A stretch of DNA of 11,857 nt, taken from NCBI GenBank assembly GCA_020718315.1, contig DYSK01000062.1, forward strand, positions 1 to 11,857, in the 5' to 3' direction. This DNA comes from Draconibacterium orientale (GTDB lineage Bacteria > Bacteroidota > Bacteroidia > Bacteroidales > UBA12170). The position numbers and the translations under genes were made by a program. Positions 5,862 to 11,857 of this stretch are shown here, piece by piece. The first letter of the stretch is position 1, and the number at the start of each line of letters is the position of its first letter. The notes beneath the pieces are model-generated. The model did no database searches. It saw nothing but the letters and a program-made list of their open reading frames with translations, and had not been told where the DNA came from.

Positions 5862-6263
5862 TTAACTAACGTAACACAATACTTCTCCGCCAATGTTTAA
5901 CTTTTTGGCTTCTTTATCAGTCATAACTCCTTGTGAAGTAGAAATGATTGCTATACCAAGTCCGTTTAATACGCGTGGCAATTCTTTACTGTTTACATAT
6001 TTTCTCAAGCCCGGTTTACTAACTCTCACAATTTTGCTAATCGCATTCACTTTGCTTTGTGGATGATATTTCAATGCAATTTTGATAGAGCTATCTATGG
6101 TACCTTCGTTTTCGAACTTGTACTGAAGAATGTATCCTTTTTCGAACAAAATCTTAGTGATGGCTTTTTTAACGCTTGAAGTTGGAATTTCTACAATTCT
6201 ATGTTCTGCGCTAACGGCATTTCTAATTCTTGTTAAATAATCTGCAATTGGATCTGTATTCAT
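5862..6263 (-). CDS. rpsH: 30S ribosomal protein S8 (uS8)
   Basis: Primary 16S rRNA binder (helix 21 region) essential for the 30S platform. In E. coli it represses the spc operon at the rplE start. The 133 residues compare with 130 in E. coli. The N-terminus DPIADYLTRIRNA (4-16) and the signature ISTSQGVMTDKEA (107-119) are clear; the end is GGEVLCYVS. A 38-nt gap separates it from rpsN, and AGAGG lies 5 nt before its ATG. I see no obvious copy of the S8 target helix near rplE, where rplX and rplE overlap, so E. coli-type control cannot be claimed. Confidence 0.99.
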   Translation of the reverse strand: MNTDPIADYLTRIRNAVSAEHRIVEIPTSSVKKAITKILFEKGYILQYKFENEGTIDSSIKIALKYHPQSKVNAISKIVRVSKPGLRKYVNSKELPRVLNGLGIAIISTSQGVMTDKEAKKLNIGGEVLCYVS

Positions 6264-6268
6264 TTTAT

Positions 6269-6273
6269 CCTCT
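6269..6273 (-). promoter_or_regulatory. Shine-Dalgarno-like site of rpsH (AGAGG)
   Basis: The coding strand reads AGAGG, then ATAAA, then ATG. The four-base GAGG core is complementary to the CCUC of the 16S rRNA tail, with a 5-nt spacer at the short end of the usable range. It may be chance in a purine-rich leader, but most starts in this window have no such match. Confidence 0.4.
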
Positions 6274-6301
6274 TTCTAAAATTTTCTTACTGTATTATGA
6301 A

Positions 6302-6571
6302 CTACCAGCTGGCTTTTTTTATTCCGGGGATAAGGCCATTGTTGGCCATTTCGCGGAAATTGATACGGGATACTCCAAATTGACGCATATACCCTTTTGG
6401 ACGACCAGTTAGTTTACAACGATTGTGCAAGCGTATTGGCATTGAATTTTTGGGCAATTTTTGTAATCCAACACTATCACCAGCAGCTTTAAGTTCTGCT
6501 CTTTTGGCAGCGTATTTATCAACGAGTTTTTGTCTTTTCACTTCTCTCGCTTTCATTGATTCTTTAGCCAT
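6302..6571 (-). CDS. rpsN: 30S ribosomal protein S14 (uS14), zinc-free form
   Basis: Late-assembly protein of the 30S head. The 89 residues fall between the zinc-type S14 (61) and the E. coli form (101). The core LHNRCKLTGRPKG (48-60), then FGVSRINFREMA (65-76) and the end GIKKASW (83-89) identify S14. Only one cysteine (Cys52) is present, so the paired CxxC motifs of the zinc form are absent. It sits at the native spc position, 3 nt after the rplE stop and 38 nt before rpsH. The very short gap to rplE suggests translational coupling. Stop codon is TAG. Confidence 0.99.
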   Translation of the reverse strand: MAKESMKAREVKRQKLVDKYAAKRAELKAAGDSVGLQKLPKNSMPIRLHNRCKLTGRPKGYMRQFGVSRINFREMANNGLIPGIKKASW

Positions 6572-6574
6572 ATC

Positions 6575-7132
6575 CTATTTTTTAATATTTTTAAATGGAA
6601 AACCAAATTCTTTTAGCAATGCATAGCATTCTTTATCAGTTTTGGCAGTGGTTACAATGGTTACATTCATACCATTGATTTTAGCCACTTTATCGATATC
6701 AATTTCAGGGAAAATGATTTGTTCGCCAACTCCAAAGGTGAAGTTTCCACGACCATCAAATCCTTTTTCGCTAATGCCTCTAAAGTCACGAACACGCGGA
6801 ATTGAAACGCTTACTAAGCGATCCAAAAATTCGTACATTGTATTTCTTCTCAAAGTAACGCGTACACCAATTGGGACGCCTTTTCTTAATTTGAAGTTAG
6901 AAATATCTCGTTTTGAACGTGTGATAACGGCTTTCTGACCTGCTATCGAAGTCATTTCGTCAACGCCAATATCGACACGTTTTTTATCGGTTACACCCTC
7001 TCCCAATCCTTGGTTTAGTGCTATTTTCACAATTCTAGGAACTTCCATGCTGCTTTTATAGCTGAATTGTTCTTTCAAAGCAGGAATTACTTCTGTGAAG
7101 TATTTATCTCTTAATCTTGGTGAATAGTCCAT
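6575..7132 (-). CDS. rplE: 50S ribosomal protein L5 (uL5)
   Basis: 5S rRNA-binding protein of the central protuberance that touches the P-site tRNA and the 30S head. The 185 residues compare with 179 in E. coli. Conserved parts are VPRIVKIALNQGLGE (31-45), TRSKRDISNFKLRKGVPIG (71-89), VTLRRNTMYEFLDRL (92-106) and the C-terminal TTAKTDKECYALLKEFGFPF (161-180). Its ATG shares one base with the rplX stop (TAATG at 7134-7130), a typical arrangement for stop-restart coupling. rpsN follows after 3 nt. Stop codon is TAG. Confidence 0.99.
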   Translation of the reverse strand: MDYSPRLRDKYFTEVIPALKEQFSYKSSMEVPRIVKIALNQGLGEGVTDKKRVDIGVDEMTSIAGQKAVITRSKRDISNFKLRKGVPIGVRVTLRRNTMYEFLDRLVSVSIPRVRDFRGISEKGFDGRGNFTFGVGEQIIFPEIDIDKVAKINGMNVTIVTTAKTDKECYALLKEFGFPFKNIKK

Positions 7133-7467
7133 TACTTAATAACCTCCCCTGATTTTTTAGATACACGAATTGATTTACCTGTTTTTTCATCTTTTTTGAT
7201 GGCTACTTTGCTAGCAACTCCTTTTGCATCGACAAGCATCAAATTTGAAACATGAATAGGGGCTTCTTGTTTAAAGATGCCTCCTTGAGGGTGAGCAGTA
7301 TTTGGCTTAGTGTGTTTGGAAGCCATATTGATTCCTTCCACAATAGCGCGACCTTTCTCAGTATCCACTTTTAAAACTCTTCCGGTTTTACTTTTGTCTT
7401 CGCCGGTAAGAACTTTAACAGTATCTCCTTTTTTAATATTTAATTTCGCTTTCATAAACATACTCAT
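7132..7467 (-). CDS. rplX: 50S ribosomal protein L24 (uL24)
   Basis: Assembly-initiator protein that binds the 5' end of 23S rRNA near the tunnel exit. The 111-residue reading carries the KOW motif IKKGDTVKVLTGEDKSKTG (11-29), GINMASKHTKP (45-55), QGGI (61-64) and SNLMLVD (74-80). Three in-frame ATG codons occur at 7467, 7461 and 7455, giving MSMFMKAKLN at the N-terminus; homology begins only near residue 7, so any of them could be used. I kept the longest, 7 nt after the rplN stop; the third would give 107 residues. None has a Shine-Dalgarno sequence. The stop overlaps the rplE start by one base. Confidence 0.96.
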   Translation of the reverse strand: MSMFMKAKLNIKKGDTVKVLTGEDKSKTGRVLKVDTEKGRAIVEGINMASKHTKPNTAHPQGGIFKQEAPIHVSNLMLVDAKGVASKVAIKKDEKTGKSIRVSKKSGEVIK

Positions 7468-7474
7468 TAAGTTC

Positions 7475-7843
7475 TTACAACACTTCTGGTGCTAAAGACA
7501 CAATTTTCATAAAACTCTTTTCCCTTAACTCTCTGGCCACAGGGCCAAAAATACGGGTACCTGTCATTTCGCCTGCATTATTTAGAAGAACTACGGCATT
7601 GTCATCAAAGCGAATATAAGATCCGTCGGCACGTCTAATTTCTTTTTTCACTCTAACTACGACTGCTTTTGCAACAGTTCCTTTTTTAATGTTTCCTGAA
7701 GGGATGGCGCTTTTAACGGTAACCACTACTTTGTCGCCAATAGAAGCATAGCGTTTTCCGGTTCCGCCAAGAACACGAATAACCAAGACTTCTTTAGCGC
7801 CACTGTTGTCGGCAACTGCACATCTACTTTCTTGTTGTACCAT
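7475..7843 (-). CDS. rplN: 50S ribosomal protein L14 (uL14)
   Basis: 50S interface protein that forms bridges to 16S rRNA and is the binding site of the silencing factor RsfS in other bacteria. The 122 residues match the family exactly (E. coli 123). CAVADNSGAKEV (8-19) and GTRIFGPVARELR (95-107) are diagnostic, and the C-terminus MKIVSLAPEVL is standard. It opens the spc segment but starts only 2 nt after the rpsQ stop. There is therefore no room for a promoter between the S10 and spc segments here. Confidence 0.99.
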   Translation of the reverse strand: MVQQESRCAVADNSGAKEVLVIRVLGGTGKRYASIGDKVVVTVKSAIPSGNIKKGTVAKAVVVRVKKEIRRADGSYIRFDDNAVVLLNNAGEMTGTRIFGPVARELREKSFMKIVSLAPEVL

Positions 7844-7845
7844 GA

Positions 7846-8100
7846 TTACTTAGCTCTTTCTAAAATTTCTACTAATCTCCAACACTTATTTTTGCTCATT
7901 GGGCGTGTTTCTGCAATTTTTACAGTATCGCCAATGTTACAATCGTTGTTTTCGTCGTGCGCAATGAACTTTTTGGTTCTCTTAACAAACTTACCGTAGA
8001 TTGGGTGCTTTTCTTTACGCTCGATTACAACGGTAATGGATTTATCCATTTTGTCACTCACAACAAGACCTGTTCTTTCTTTTCTCAGATTTCTTTCCAT
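7846..8100 (-). CDS. rpsQ: 30S ribosomal protein S17 (uS17)
   Basis: Primary 16S rRNA binder of the lower 30S body, an OB-fold protein. The 84 residues equal the E. coli length. RTGLVVSDKMDKSITVVIER (9-28) opens the fold and GDTVKIAETRPMSKNKCWRL (57-76) is the signature. It is the last gene of the S10 segment, 9 nt after rpmC and 2 nt before rplN. The sequence before the ATG is purine-rich (CAAGAAG) but is not a good Shine-Dalgarno match. Confidence 0.99.
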   Translation of the reverse strand: MERNLRKERTGLVVSDKMDKSITVVIERKEKHPIYGKFVKRTKKFIAHDENNDCNIGDTVKIAETRPMSKNKCWRLVEILERAK

Positions 8101-8109
8101 CTTCTTGTA

Positions 8110-8313
8110 TTATTTAGATTGTTCTACCATTGCTCTTTGGCGAAGTTCCGTTAAGAGCCGGGCGACTGTTACTTTCATGTTATTCAAAACATTGGTATTT
8201 TCCAATGGAGAAACCGCGTGATTTAACTTCGCCTTCTCATATTGAGTACGAGCATCTTCCAATCTCTCATGAATATCTTTTGTAGATAATTCTCTTATCT
8301 CCGAATTTTTCAT
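8110..8313 (-). CDS. rpmC: 50S ribosomal protein L29 (uL29)
   Basis: Small helical 50S protein beside the polypeptide exit, next to L23, and part of the docking area for trigger factor and the signal recognition particle. The 67 residues (E. coli 63) form the expected long helical hairpin: MKNSEIRELSTKDIHERLED (1-20) and NNMKVTVARLLTELRQR (44-60). It lies 11 nt after rplP and 9 nt before rpsQ. The sequence is more divergent than its neighbours, as is usual for L29, but length, context and helical pattern make the call secure. Confidence 0.97.
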   Translation of the reverse strand: MKNSEIRELSTKDIHERLEDARTQYEKAKLNHAVSPLENTNVLNNMKVTVARLLTELRQRAMVEQSK

Positions 8314-8324
8314 AGTTTCTATTT

Positions 8325-8747
8325 TTAAGCTTCTACGTAATCCCGTCTAACAATAAATTTGGTCATTATAGGGAGCTTCTGAGAGCCAAGACGCATGGCT
8401 TCTTTCGCTGTTTCTAAATTAACGCCTTCAGACTCAAAAATTATTCTTCCTGGAGAAACACGTGCTACGAATAATTCTGGGGCTCCTTTACCTTTACCCA
8501 TACGTACTTCGGCAGGTTTTTTAGTAACAGGTTTGTCGGGGAAAATACGAATCCAAAGTTGACCTTCACGTTTCATTTTCCGTGTGATGGCTTGACGAGC
8601 GGATTCGATTTGACGACCTGTTAACCAAGCTTCATCCAATGCTTTTATTCCAAAAGATCCAAATGCAAGTTGGTTTCCTCTTTCGGAATTTCCTTTCATT
8701 TTTCCCTTTTGTTGTTTTCTAAACTTTGTTTTCTTGGGTTGTAACAT
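8325..8747 (-). CDS. rplP: 50S ribosomal protein L16 (uL16)
   Basis: 50S protein at the A-site tRNA and peptidyl transferase region, needed for final 50S assembly. The 140 residues compare with 136 in E. coli. MLQPKKTKFRKQQKGKMKG (1-19) is a hallmark start, and Arg82 lies before MGKGKG (83-88), matching E. coli Arg81, the residue hydroxylated by RoxA there. RIIFESEGV (101-109) and the C-terminus TKFIVRRDYVEA also fit. It is 24 nt after rpsC and 11 nt before rpmC. Confidence 0.99.
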   Translation of the reverse strand: MLQPKKTKFRKQQKGKMKGNSERGNQLAFGSFGIKALDEAWLTGRQIESARQAITRKMKREGQLWIRIFPDKPVTKKPAEVRMGKGKGAPELFVARVSPGRIIFESEGVNLETAKEAMRLGSQKLPIMTKFIVRRDYVEA

Positions 8748-8771
8748 TTCTATAATTCTTAAATGTTAATA

Positions 8772-9479
8772 TTATTTTCTTCTTCTAGGATTTTGTGGGT
8801 GTTTAGGCCCTCCTTTGTTTTCAGTCTTGGCAGCTGTTGGCACCAATTCTGGCTTTCCGTATATTTCGCCTTTACAAATCCATACTTTTATTCCTATTAT
8901 TCCATAGGTAGTATGAGCTTCAGCTAAAGCGTAATCAATGTCGGCACGAAGTGTATGCAAAGGAATTCTTCCTTCTTTATACATTTCGGAGCGAGCCATC
9001 TCAGCACCACCAACGCGACCGGAAATCATTACTTTGATTCCTTCGGCACCAACACGCATAGTGGAAGCAATGGAAGTTTTAATAGCTCTACGGAATGAAA
9101 TACGTCCTTCAATTTGACTGGCTACATTTCGTGCCACCAGTGTTGCATCCAATTCAGGGCGTTTTATTTCAGAGATATTTATTTGAACTTCTTTTCCAGT
9201 GTGCTTTTTCAACTCCTCTTTGATTTTATCCACTTCTTGGCCACCTTTGCCAATAATAATACCTGGACGAGCTGTATGAATAGTTACTGTAACTAATTTA
9301 AGCGTACGTTCAATGGTGATTTTTGAAATACTTGCTTTAGATAAACGAGCAGTTAAATATTTTCTGATTTTATCGTCTTCCACAAGTTTGGCTTCAAAAC
9401 TTTTTCCCCCATACCAATTAGAGTCCCATCCTTTGATGATTCCTAACCTTAATCCGATTGGATTCGTTTTTTGTCCCAT
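8772..9479 (-). CDS. rpsC: 30S ribosomal protein S3 (uS3)
   Basis: 30S head protein at the mRNA entry tunnel; with S4 and S5 it unwinds mRNA. The 235 residues match E. coli (233). MGQKTNPIGLRLG (1-13) is the conserved start, the type-II KH domain carries GKGG (77-80), and FRRAIK (129-134) holds the basic residues equivalent to the E. coli helicase residues Arg131, Arg132 and Lys135. The C-terminal domain includes RIPLHTLRADIDYA (171-184) and GIKVWICKGE (196-205). It starts 10 nt after rplV and is followed by rplP after 24 nt. Confidence 0.99.
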   Translation of the reverse strand: MGQKTNPIGLRLGIIKGWDSNWYGGKSFEAKLVEDDKIRKYLTARLSKASISKITIERTLKLVTVTIHTARPGIIIGKGGQEVDKIKEELKKHTGKEVQINISEIKRPELDATLVARNVASQIEGRISFRRAIKTSIASTMRVGAEGIKVMISGRVGGAEMARSEMYKEGRIPLHTLRADIDYALAEAHTTYGIIGIKVWICKGEIYGKPELVPTAAKTENKGGPKHPQNPRRRK

Positions 9480-9489
9480 TTATCTAAAT

Positions 9490-9912
9490 TTATTTACTTG
9501 AATTAGTTTCTTCTACAATTACTCTACTATCCACGATAAGTGTAACGTGATTAGAACGTTTACGAACACGGTGTGCACGTCCTTGAGGTGCGGGTTGAAC
9601 ACGTTTCAACATCCGAGCACTATCAACGAAAACTTCTTTAACATAAAGATTTGCGTCTTCTATGCGCTGACCATCATTTTTGGCTTGCCAATTCGACACT
9701 GCCGATAATAGCAATTTGTACAACCTATTAGAAGCTTCTTTTGGAGAATGTTTTAAAATATACAATGATTTTTCAACTCCTTCGCCTCTTACTAAACCTG
9801 CAACCAATCTCATTTTTCGGGGAGATGTCGGGCAGTTATTTAATTTCGCAAAAGCCACGCTTTTTTTCATTTCCTTGGCTTTTTCTGCGGTATTATGTTT
9901 TCTAGCTCCCAT
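9490..9912 (-). CDS. rplV: 50S ribosomal protein L22 (uL22)
   Basis: 50S protein whose long beta-hairpin lines the polypeptide exit tunnel; macrolide-resistance mutations occur in its tip. At 140 residues it is longer than E. coli L22 (110), through an N-terminal extension of about 20 residues and a C-terminal tail, a length common in Bacteroidota. SPRKMRLVAGLVRG (30-43) and the hairpin KRVQPAPQGRAHRVRKRSNH (103-122) identify it. No deletion in the hairpin tip is apparent. It lies 14 nt after rpsS and 10 nt before rpsC. Confidence 0.98.
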   Translation of the reverse strand: MGARKHNTAEKAKEMKKSVAFAKLNNCPTSPRKMRLVAGLVRGEGVEKSLYILKHSPKEASNRLYKLLLSAVSNWQAKNDGQRIEDANLYVKEVFVDSARMLKRVQPAPQGRAHRVRKRSNHVTLIVDSRVIVEETNSSK

Positions 9913-9926
9913 AGCCTAAATCTTCT

Positions 9927-10205
9927 TTATTTTTTACCTTTATTTTTACTCCCTGCATGACCTCTAAAGATGCGTGTTGGGGCAAATTCTCCTAATTTAT
10001 GACCTACCATATTTTCTGTAACATACACTGGAATAAATTTATTCCCATTGTGTACAGCTATAGTTTGACCGACAAAATCAGGAGAAATCATTGAAGCTCT
10101 TGACCAAGTTTTAATCACGGTCTTTTTGTCTGCTTCAACATTGTCCATCACTCGCTTTTCGAGTTTGTAATGTATAAAAGGTCCTTTTTTTAATGAACGA
10201 CTCAT
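9927..10205 (-). CDS. rpsS: 30S ribosomal protein S19 (uS19)
   Basis: 30S head protein that pairs with S13 and contacts the 50S subunit. The 92 residues match E. coli. MSRSLKKGPFIHYKL (1-15), TWSRASMISPDFVG (33-46) and MVGHKLGEFAPTR (66-78) are nearly invariant. The wording of the N-terminus and of the end RGHAGSKNKGKK is characteristic of Bacteroidota. It lies 22 nt after rplB and 14 nt before rplV. The leader is AT-rich with no Shine-Dalgarno sequence. Confidence 0.99.
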   Translation of the reverse strand: MSRSLKKGPFIHYKLEKRVMDNVEADKKTVIKTWSRASMISPDFVGQTIAVHNGNKFIPVYVTENMVGHKLGEFAPTRIFRGHAGSKNKGKK

Positions 10206-10227
10206 AGTATTAAAGTTTTATACTTTA

Positions 10228-11052
10228 TTATTTCTTTCTTCTTTCGATAATATACTTATTGCTATCCTTCTTCTTATCGCGGGTTCTAAATCCTTTGGCA
10301 GGAGTACCTTTGCGTGATCTTGGATGACCACCGGTTGCTCTACCTTCACCACCACCCATTGGGTGATCGACAGGATTCATCACTACACCACGAACACGAG
10401 GACGACGGCCTAACCAACGGCTTCTTCCGGCTTTTCCGGAACGCTCAAGGTTATGTTCGGCATTGGAAACAATTCCAATGGTTGCCTTACAGGCTTGCAA
10501 AATCATACGTGTTTCTCCGGAAGGAAGTTTAATAATAGCGTATTTGCCATCACGAGACATGAGCTGTGCATAAGACCCGGCACTTCGGGCCATTTTTGCA
10601 CCTTGTCCCGGACGCAACTCTATATTATGAATGATTGTTCCAAAAGGAACTTCACTTAAGTATAAAGTGTTTCCAATTTCTGGAGCCACACCTATACCGG
10701 AATTTAAAACTGTTCCTACTTCTAAACCTTGAGGAGCTACAATATACCTTTTTTCGCCATCAGTGTATGCAACAAGTGCAATACGAGCTGAACGATTTGG
10801 ATCGTACTCAATGGTTTTGACAGTTGCAGGAATACCTTCTTTATCCCGTTTAAAGTCGATTATTCTGTATTTTTGTTTATGACCGCCACCTACATAGCGC
10901 ATAGTCATCTTCCCTTCACTATTTCTACCACCAGATTTCATTTTTGGTGCCAATAAGCTCTTTTCGGGTTTAGAGGTTGTAATAGTGTCAAATGCGCTGA
11001 TAATTTTAAAGCGCTGACTGGGGGTTGTTGGTCTGAATTTTTTTAGAGCCAT
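10228..11052 (-). CDS. rplB: 50S ribosomal protein L2 (uL2)
   Basis: Core 50S protein next to the peptidyl transferase centre, needed for subunit joining. The 274 residues match the family (E. coli 273). MRYVGGGHKQKYRIIDFKR (51-69) lies in the RNA-binding domain, and MNPVDHPMGGGEGRATGGHP (225-244) is the signature. His230, equal to E. coli His229 in mature numbering and implicated in activity, is kept; the second His of the E. coli DHPHGGG motif is Met here, which is common outside Proteobacteria. It lies 4 nt after rplW and 22 nt before rpsS. Confidence 0.99.
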   Translation of the reverse strand: MALKKFRPTTPSQRFKIISAFDTITTSKPEKSLLAPKMKSGGRNSEGKMTMRYVGGGHKQKYRIIDFKRDKEGIPATVKTIEYDPNRSARIALVAYTDGEKRYIVAPQGLEVGTVLNSGIGVAPEIGNTLYLSEVPFGTIIHNIELRPGQGAKMARSAGSYAQLMSRDGKYAIIKLPSGETRMILQACKATIGIVSNAEHNLERSGKAGRSRWLGRRPRVRGVVMNPVDHPMGGGEGRATGGHPRSRKGTPAKGFRTRDKKKDSNKYIIERRKK

Positions 11053-11056
11053 CTAT

Positions 11057-11350
11057 TTAAATATTGCTATAAAAATCAATTGTTTCACCTTCGGCTAATG
11101 TGACGATAGCCTTCTTAACTGCCTTTGTTTTACCAGAGATAACTCCACTTTTAGTATTTCGGCTTTTATGTTTTCCACTATAATTCATAGTGTTAACATC
11201 CACCACTTCCTTTCCATAGAGTTCTTTTACAGCTTGCTTTATTTGAATTTTGTTGGCGTGTTTGTCAACAAGAAAACCGTAGCGTGTTGGCATCTTTTCA
11301 GATACAGCTGTCATTTTTTCTGTGATAATCGGCTTAATAATAATACCCAT
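11057..11350 (-). CDS. rplW: 50S ribosomal protein L23 (uL23)
   Basis: 50S protein at the tunnel exit, docking site of trigger factor and SRP. The 97 residues match the bacterial form (E. coli 100). Glu11 in TEKM probably corresponds to the trigger-factor contact Glu18 of E. coli. KIQIKQAVKELYGKEVVDVN (34-53) is the family signature, and the loop KHKSRNTKSG (60-69) reaches into the tunnel. It lies 38 nt after rplD. An AGGAG motif in that gap is about 25 nt from the ATG, too far to act as its ribosome-binding site. rplB follows after 4 nt. Confidence 0.98.
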   Translation of the reverse strand: MGIIIKPIITEKMTAVSEKMPTRYGFLVDKHANKIQIKQAVKELYGKEVVDVNTMNYSGKHKSRNTKSGVISGKTKAVKKAIVTLAEGETIDFYSNI

Positions 11351-11388
11351 ATTTGTAAGCTTTTTGTATTTGCTTCTCCTTTTTAGCT

Positions 11389-11857
11389 TTATAACAATTG
11401 TTCAAACGCACTTACACTGCTTTCAACTATCAGCATCTTCTTGGCATCAAGAATATCGTAAGTATTTAAATCTGAAACCCTTGTGATTTTTACTCCAGCT
11501 AAATTTCGAGTCGACAAATATATGTTTTTATTTAAATCATTCAACACTAAAAGTGTCTTTTCATCATTCATTTTCAAATTGTTGAGCAATTCGACCATTT
11601 TTTGGGTTTTAGGTGCTTCAAAATTAAAATCCTCCAAAACATAAATCGCTTGGTCTTTGGCTTTATAGGCCAAAGCAGATAAGCGGGCTAGCTTTTTGAG
11701 TTTCTTGTTCAATTTGAAATGATAATCTCTAGGATGTGGGCCAAAAACACGAGCCCCGCCTCTAAACAAAGGAGATTTGATATCGCCCGAACGAGCGGTA
11801 CCGGTACCTTTTTGACGTTTAAGTTTGCGAGTACTTCCGGATAATTCGCTTCTTTCT
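11389..11857 (-). CDS. rplD: 50S ribosomal protein L4 (uL4), C-terminal part
   Basis: 50S protein with a loop in the exit-tunnel constriction; in E. coli it also represses the S10 operon. The last 155 residues are visible; about 47 N-terminal residues lie beyond the right edge. The visible part opens ERSELSGSTRKLK and runs into the tunnel loop RQKGTGTARSG (visible 14-24), then LFRGGARVFGPHPRDY. A TTG at 11769 is internal, not a start. In the loop, Thr replaces the Arg found in the E. coli motif KGTGRARSG. The C-terminal domain ends SVSAFEQLL. rplW follows after 38 nt. The S10-operon leader is outside the window. Confidence 0.97.
   Translation of the reverse strand, partial: ERSELSGSTRKLKRQKGTGTARSGDIKSPLFRGGARVFGPHPRDYHFKLNKKLKKLARLSALAYKAKDQAIYVLEDFNFEAPKTQKMVELLNNLKMNDEKTLLVLNDLNKNIYLSTRNLAGVKITRVSDLNTYDILDAKKMLIVESSVSAFEQLL

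Noticed and set aside
5846..5893. Upstream extension of rplF by 16 codons into rpsH
   Set aside because: The conserved L6 start MSRIGKLAI begins at 5845, with AGGAG at the right distance; the extension overlaps rpsH and has no homology support.
6642..6938. 98-codon open frame on the plus strand opposite rplE, and other plus-strand frames across the window
   Set aside because: They lie antisense inside well-conserved ribosomal genes, show no recognisable domain, and are explained by the codon pattern of the real genes.
11376..11380. AGGAG in the rplD-rplW gap as ribosome-binding site of rplW
   Set aside because: It is about 25 nt from the rplW ATG, well beyond working spacing, and no other start codon with a conserved protein lies nearer.
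11767..11769. TTG as a start codon for rplD
   Set aside because: The frame continues upstream to the window edge with clear L4 sequence (QKGTGTARSG), so the TTG encodes an internal Leu.
1..11857. A new defence, mobile or biosynthetic system
   Set aside because: Every base is within or next to a recognised core translation or secretion gene in conserved order. No repeats of array type, integrase, toxin-like gene or composition change is visible.

Overview
The window is a continuous stretch of the bacterial S10-spc-alpha ribosomal protein supercluster. Every gene lies on the minus strand, so transcription runs from the right end to the left end. It holds 26 genes: 24 complete and two cut by the window edges (rplD at the right, rpsD at the left). 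No mobile element, CRISPR array, RNA gene, pseudogene or foreign gene is visible, and no gap between genes exceeds 79 nt.

The protein sequences point to Bacteroidota (a Flavobacteria-, Sphingobacteria- or Chitinophaga-like member; the order cannot be fixed by eye). Supporting signs are the wording of S19, L2, L22, S11 and IF-1, an 89-residue cysteine-poor S14, a zinc-ligand-depleted L36, the order secY-map-infA-rpmJ without adk, moderately AT-rich DNA, and A-rich start regions that mostly lack a Shine-Dalgarno sequence.

Layout in transcription order. S10 segment (11857 to 7846): rplD (partial), rplW, rplB, rpsS, rplV, rpsC, rplP, rpmC, rpsQ. spc segment (7843 to 2332): rplN, rplX, rplE, rpsN, rpsH, rplF, rplR, rpsE, rpmD, rplO, secY. 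Link segment (2327 to 1174): map, infA, rpmJ. Alpha segment (1151 to 1): rpsM, rpsK, rpsD (partial); rpoA and rplQ would be expected next, outside the window. The spacing suggests one long co-transcribed unit that couples ribosome assembly, the Sec translocon, N-terminal methionine removal and translation initiation.

The region is ordinary core genome, and I found no new biological system. The points worth a second look are small. There is an 8-bp hairpin and a weak promoter-like motif in the rpsK-rpsD gap, a possible S4 feedback site. rplF has a strong Shine-Dalgarno sequence among genes that nearly all lack one. A GC-rich hairpin lies in the rplF-rplR gap. An exact 11-bp tandem repeat covers the map stop codon. 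S4, S14 and L36 are all zinc-free forms. SecY has Lys where E. coli has the functionally important Arg357.
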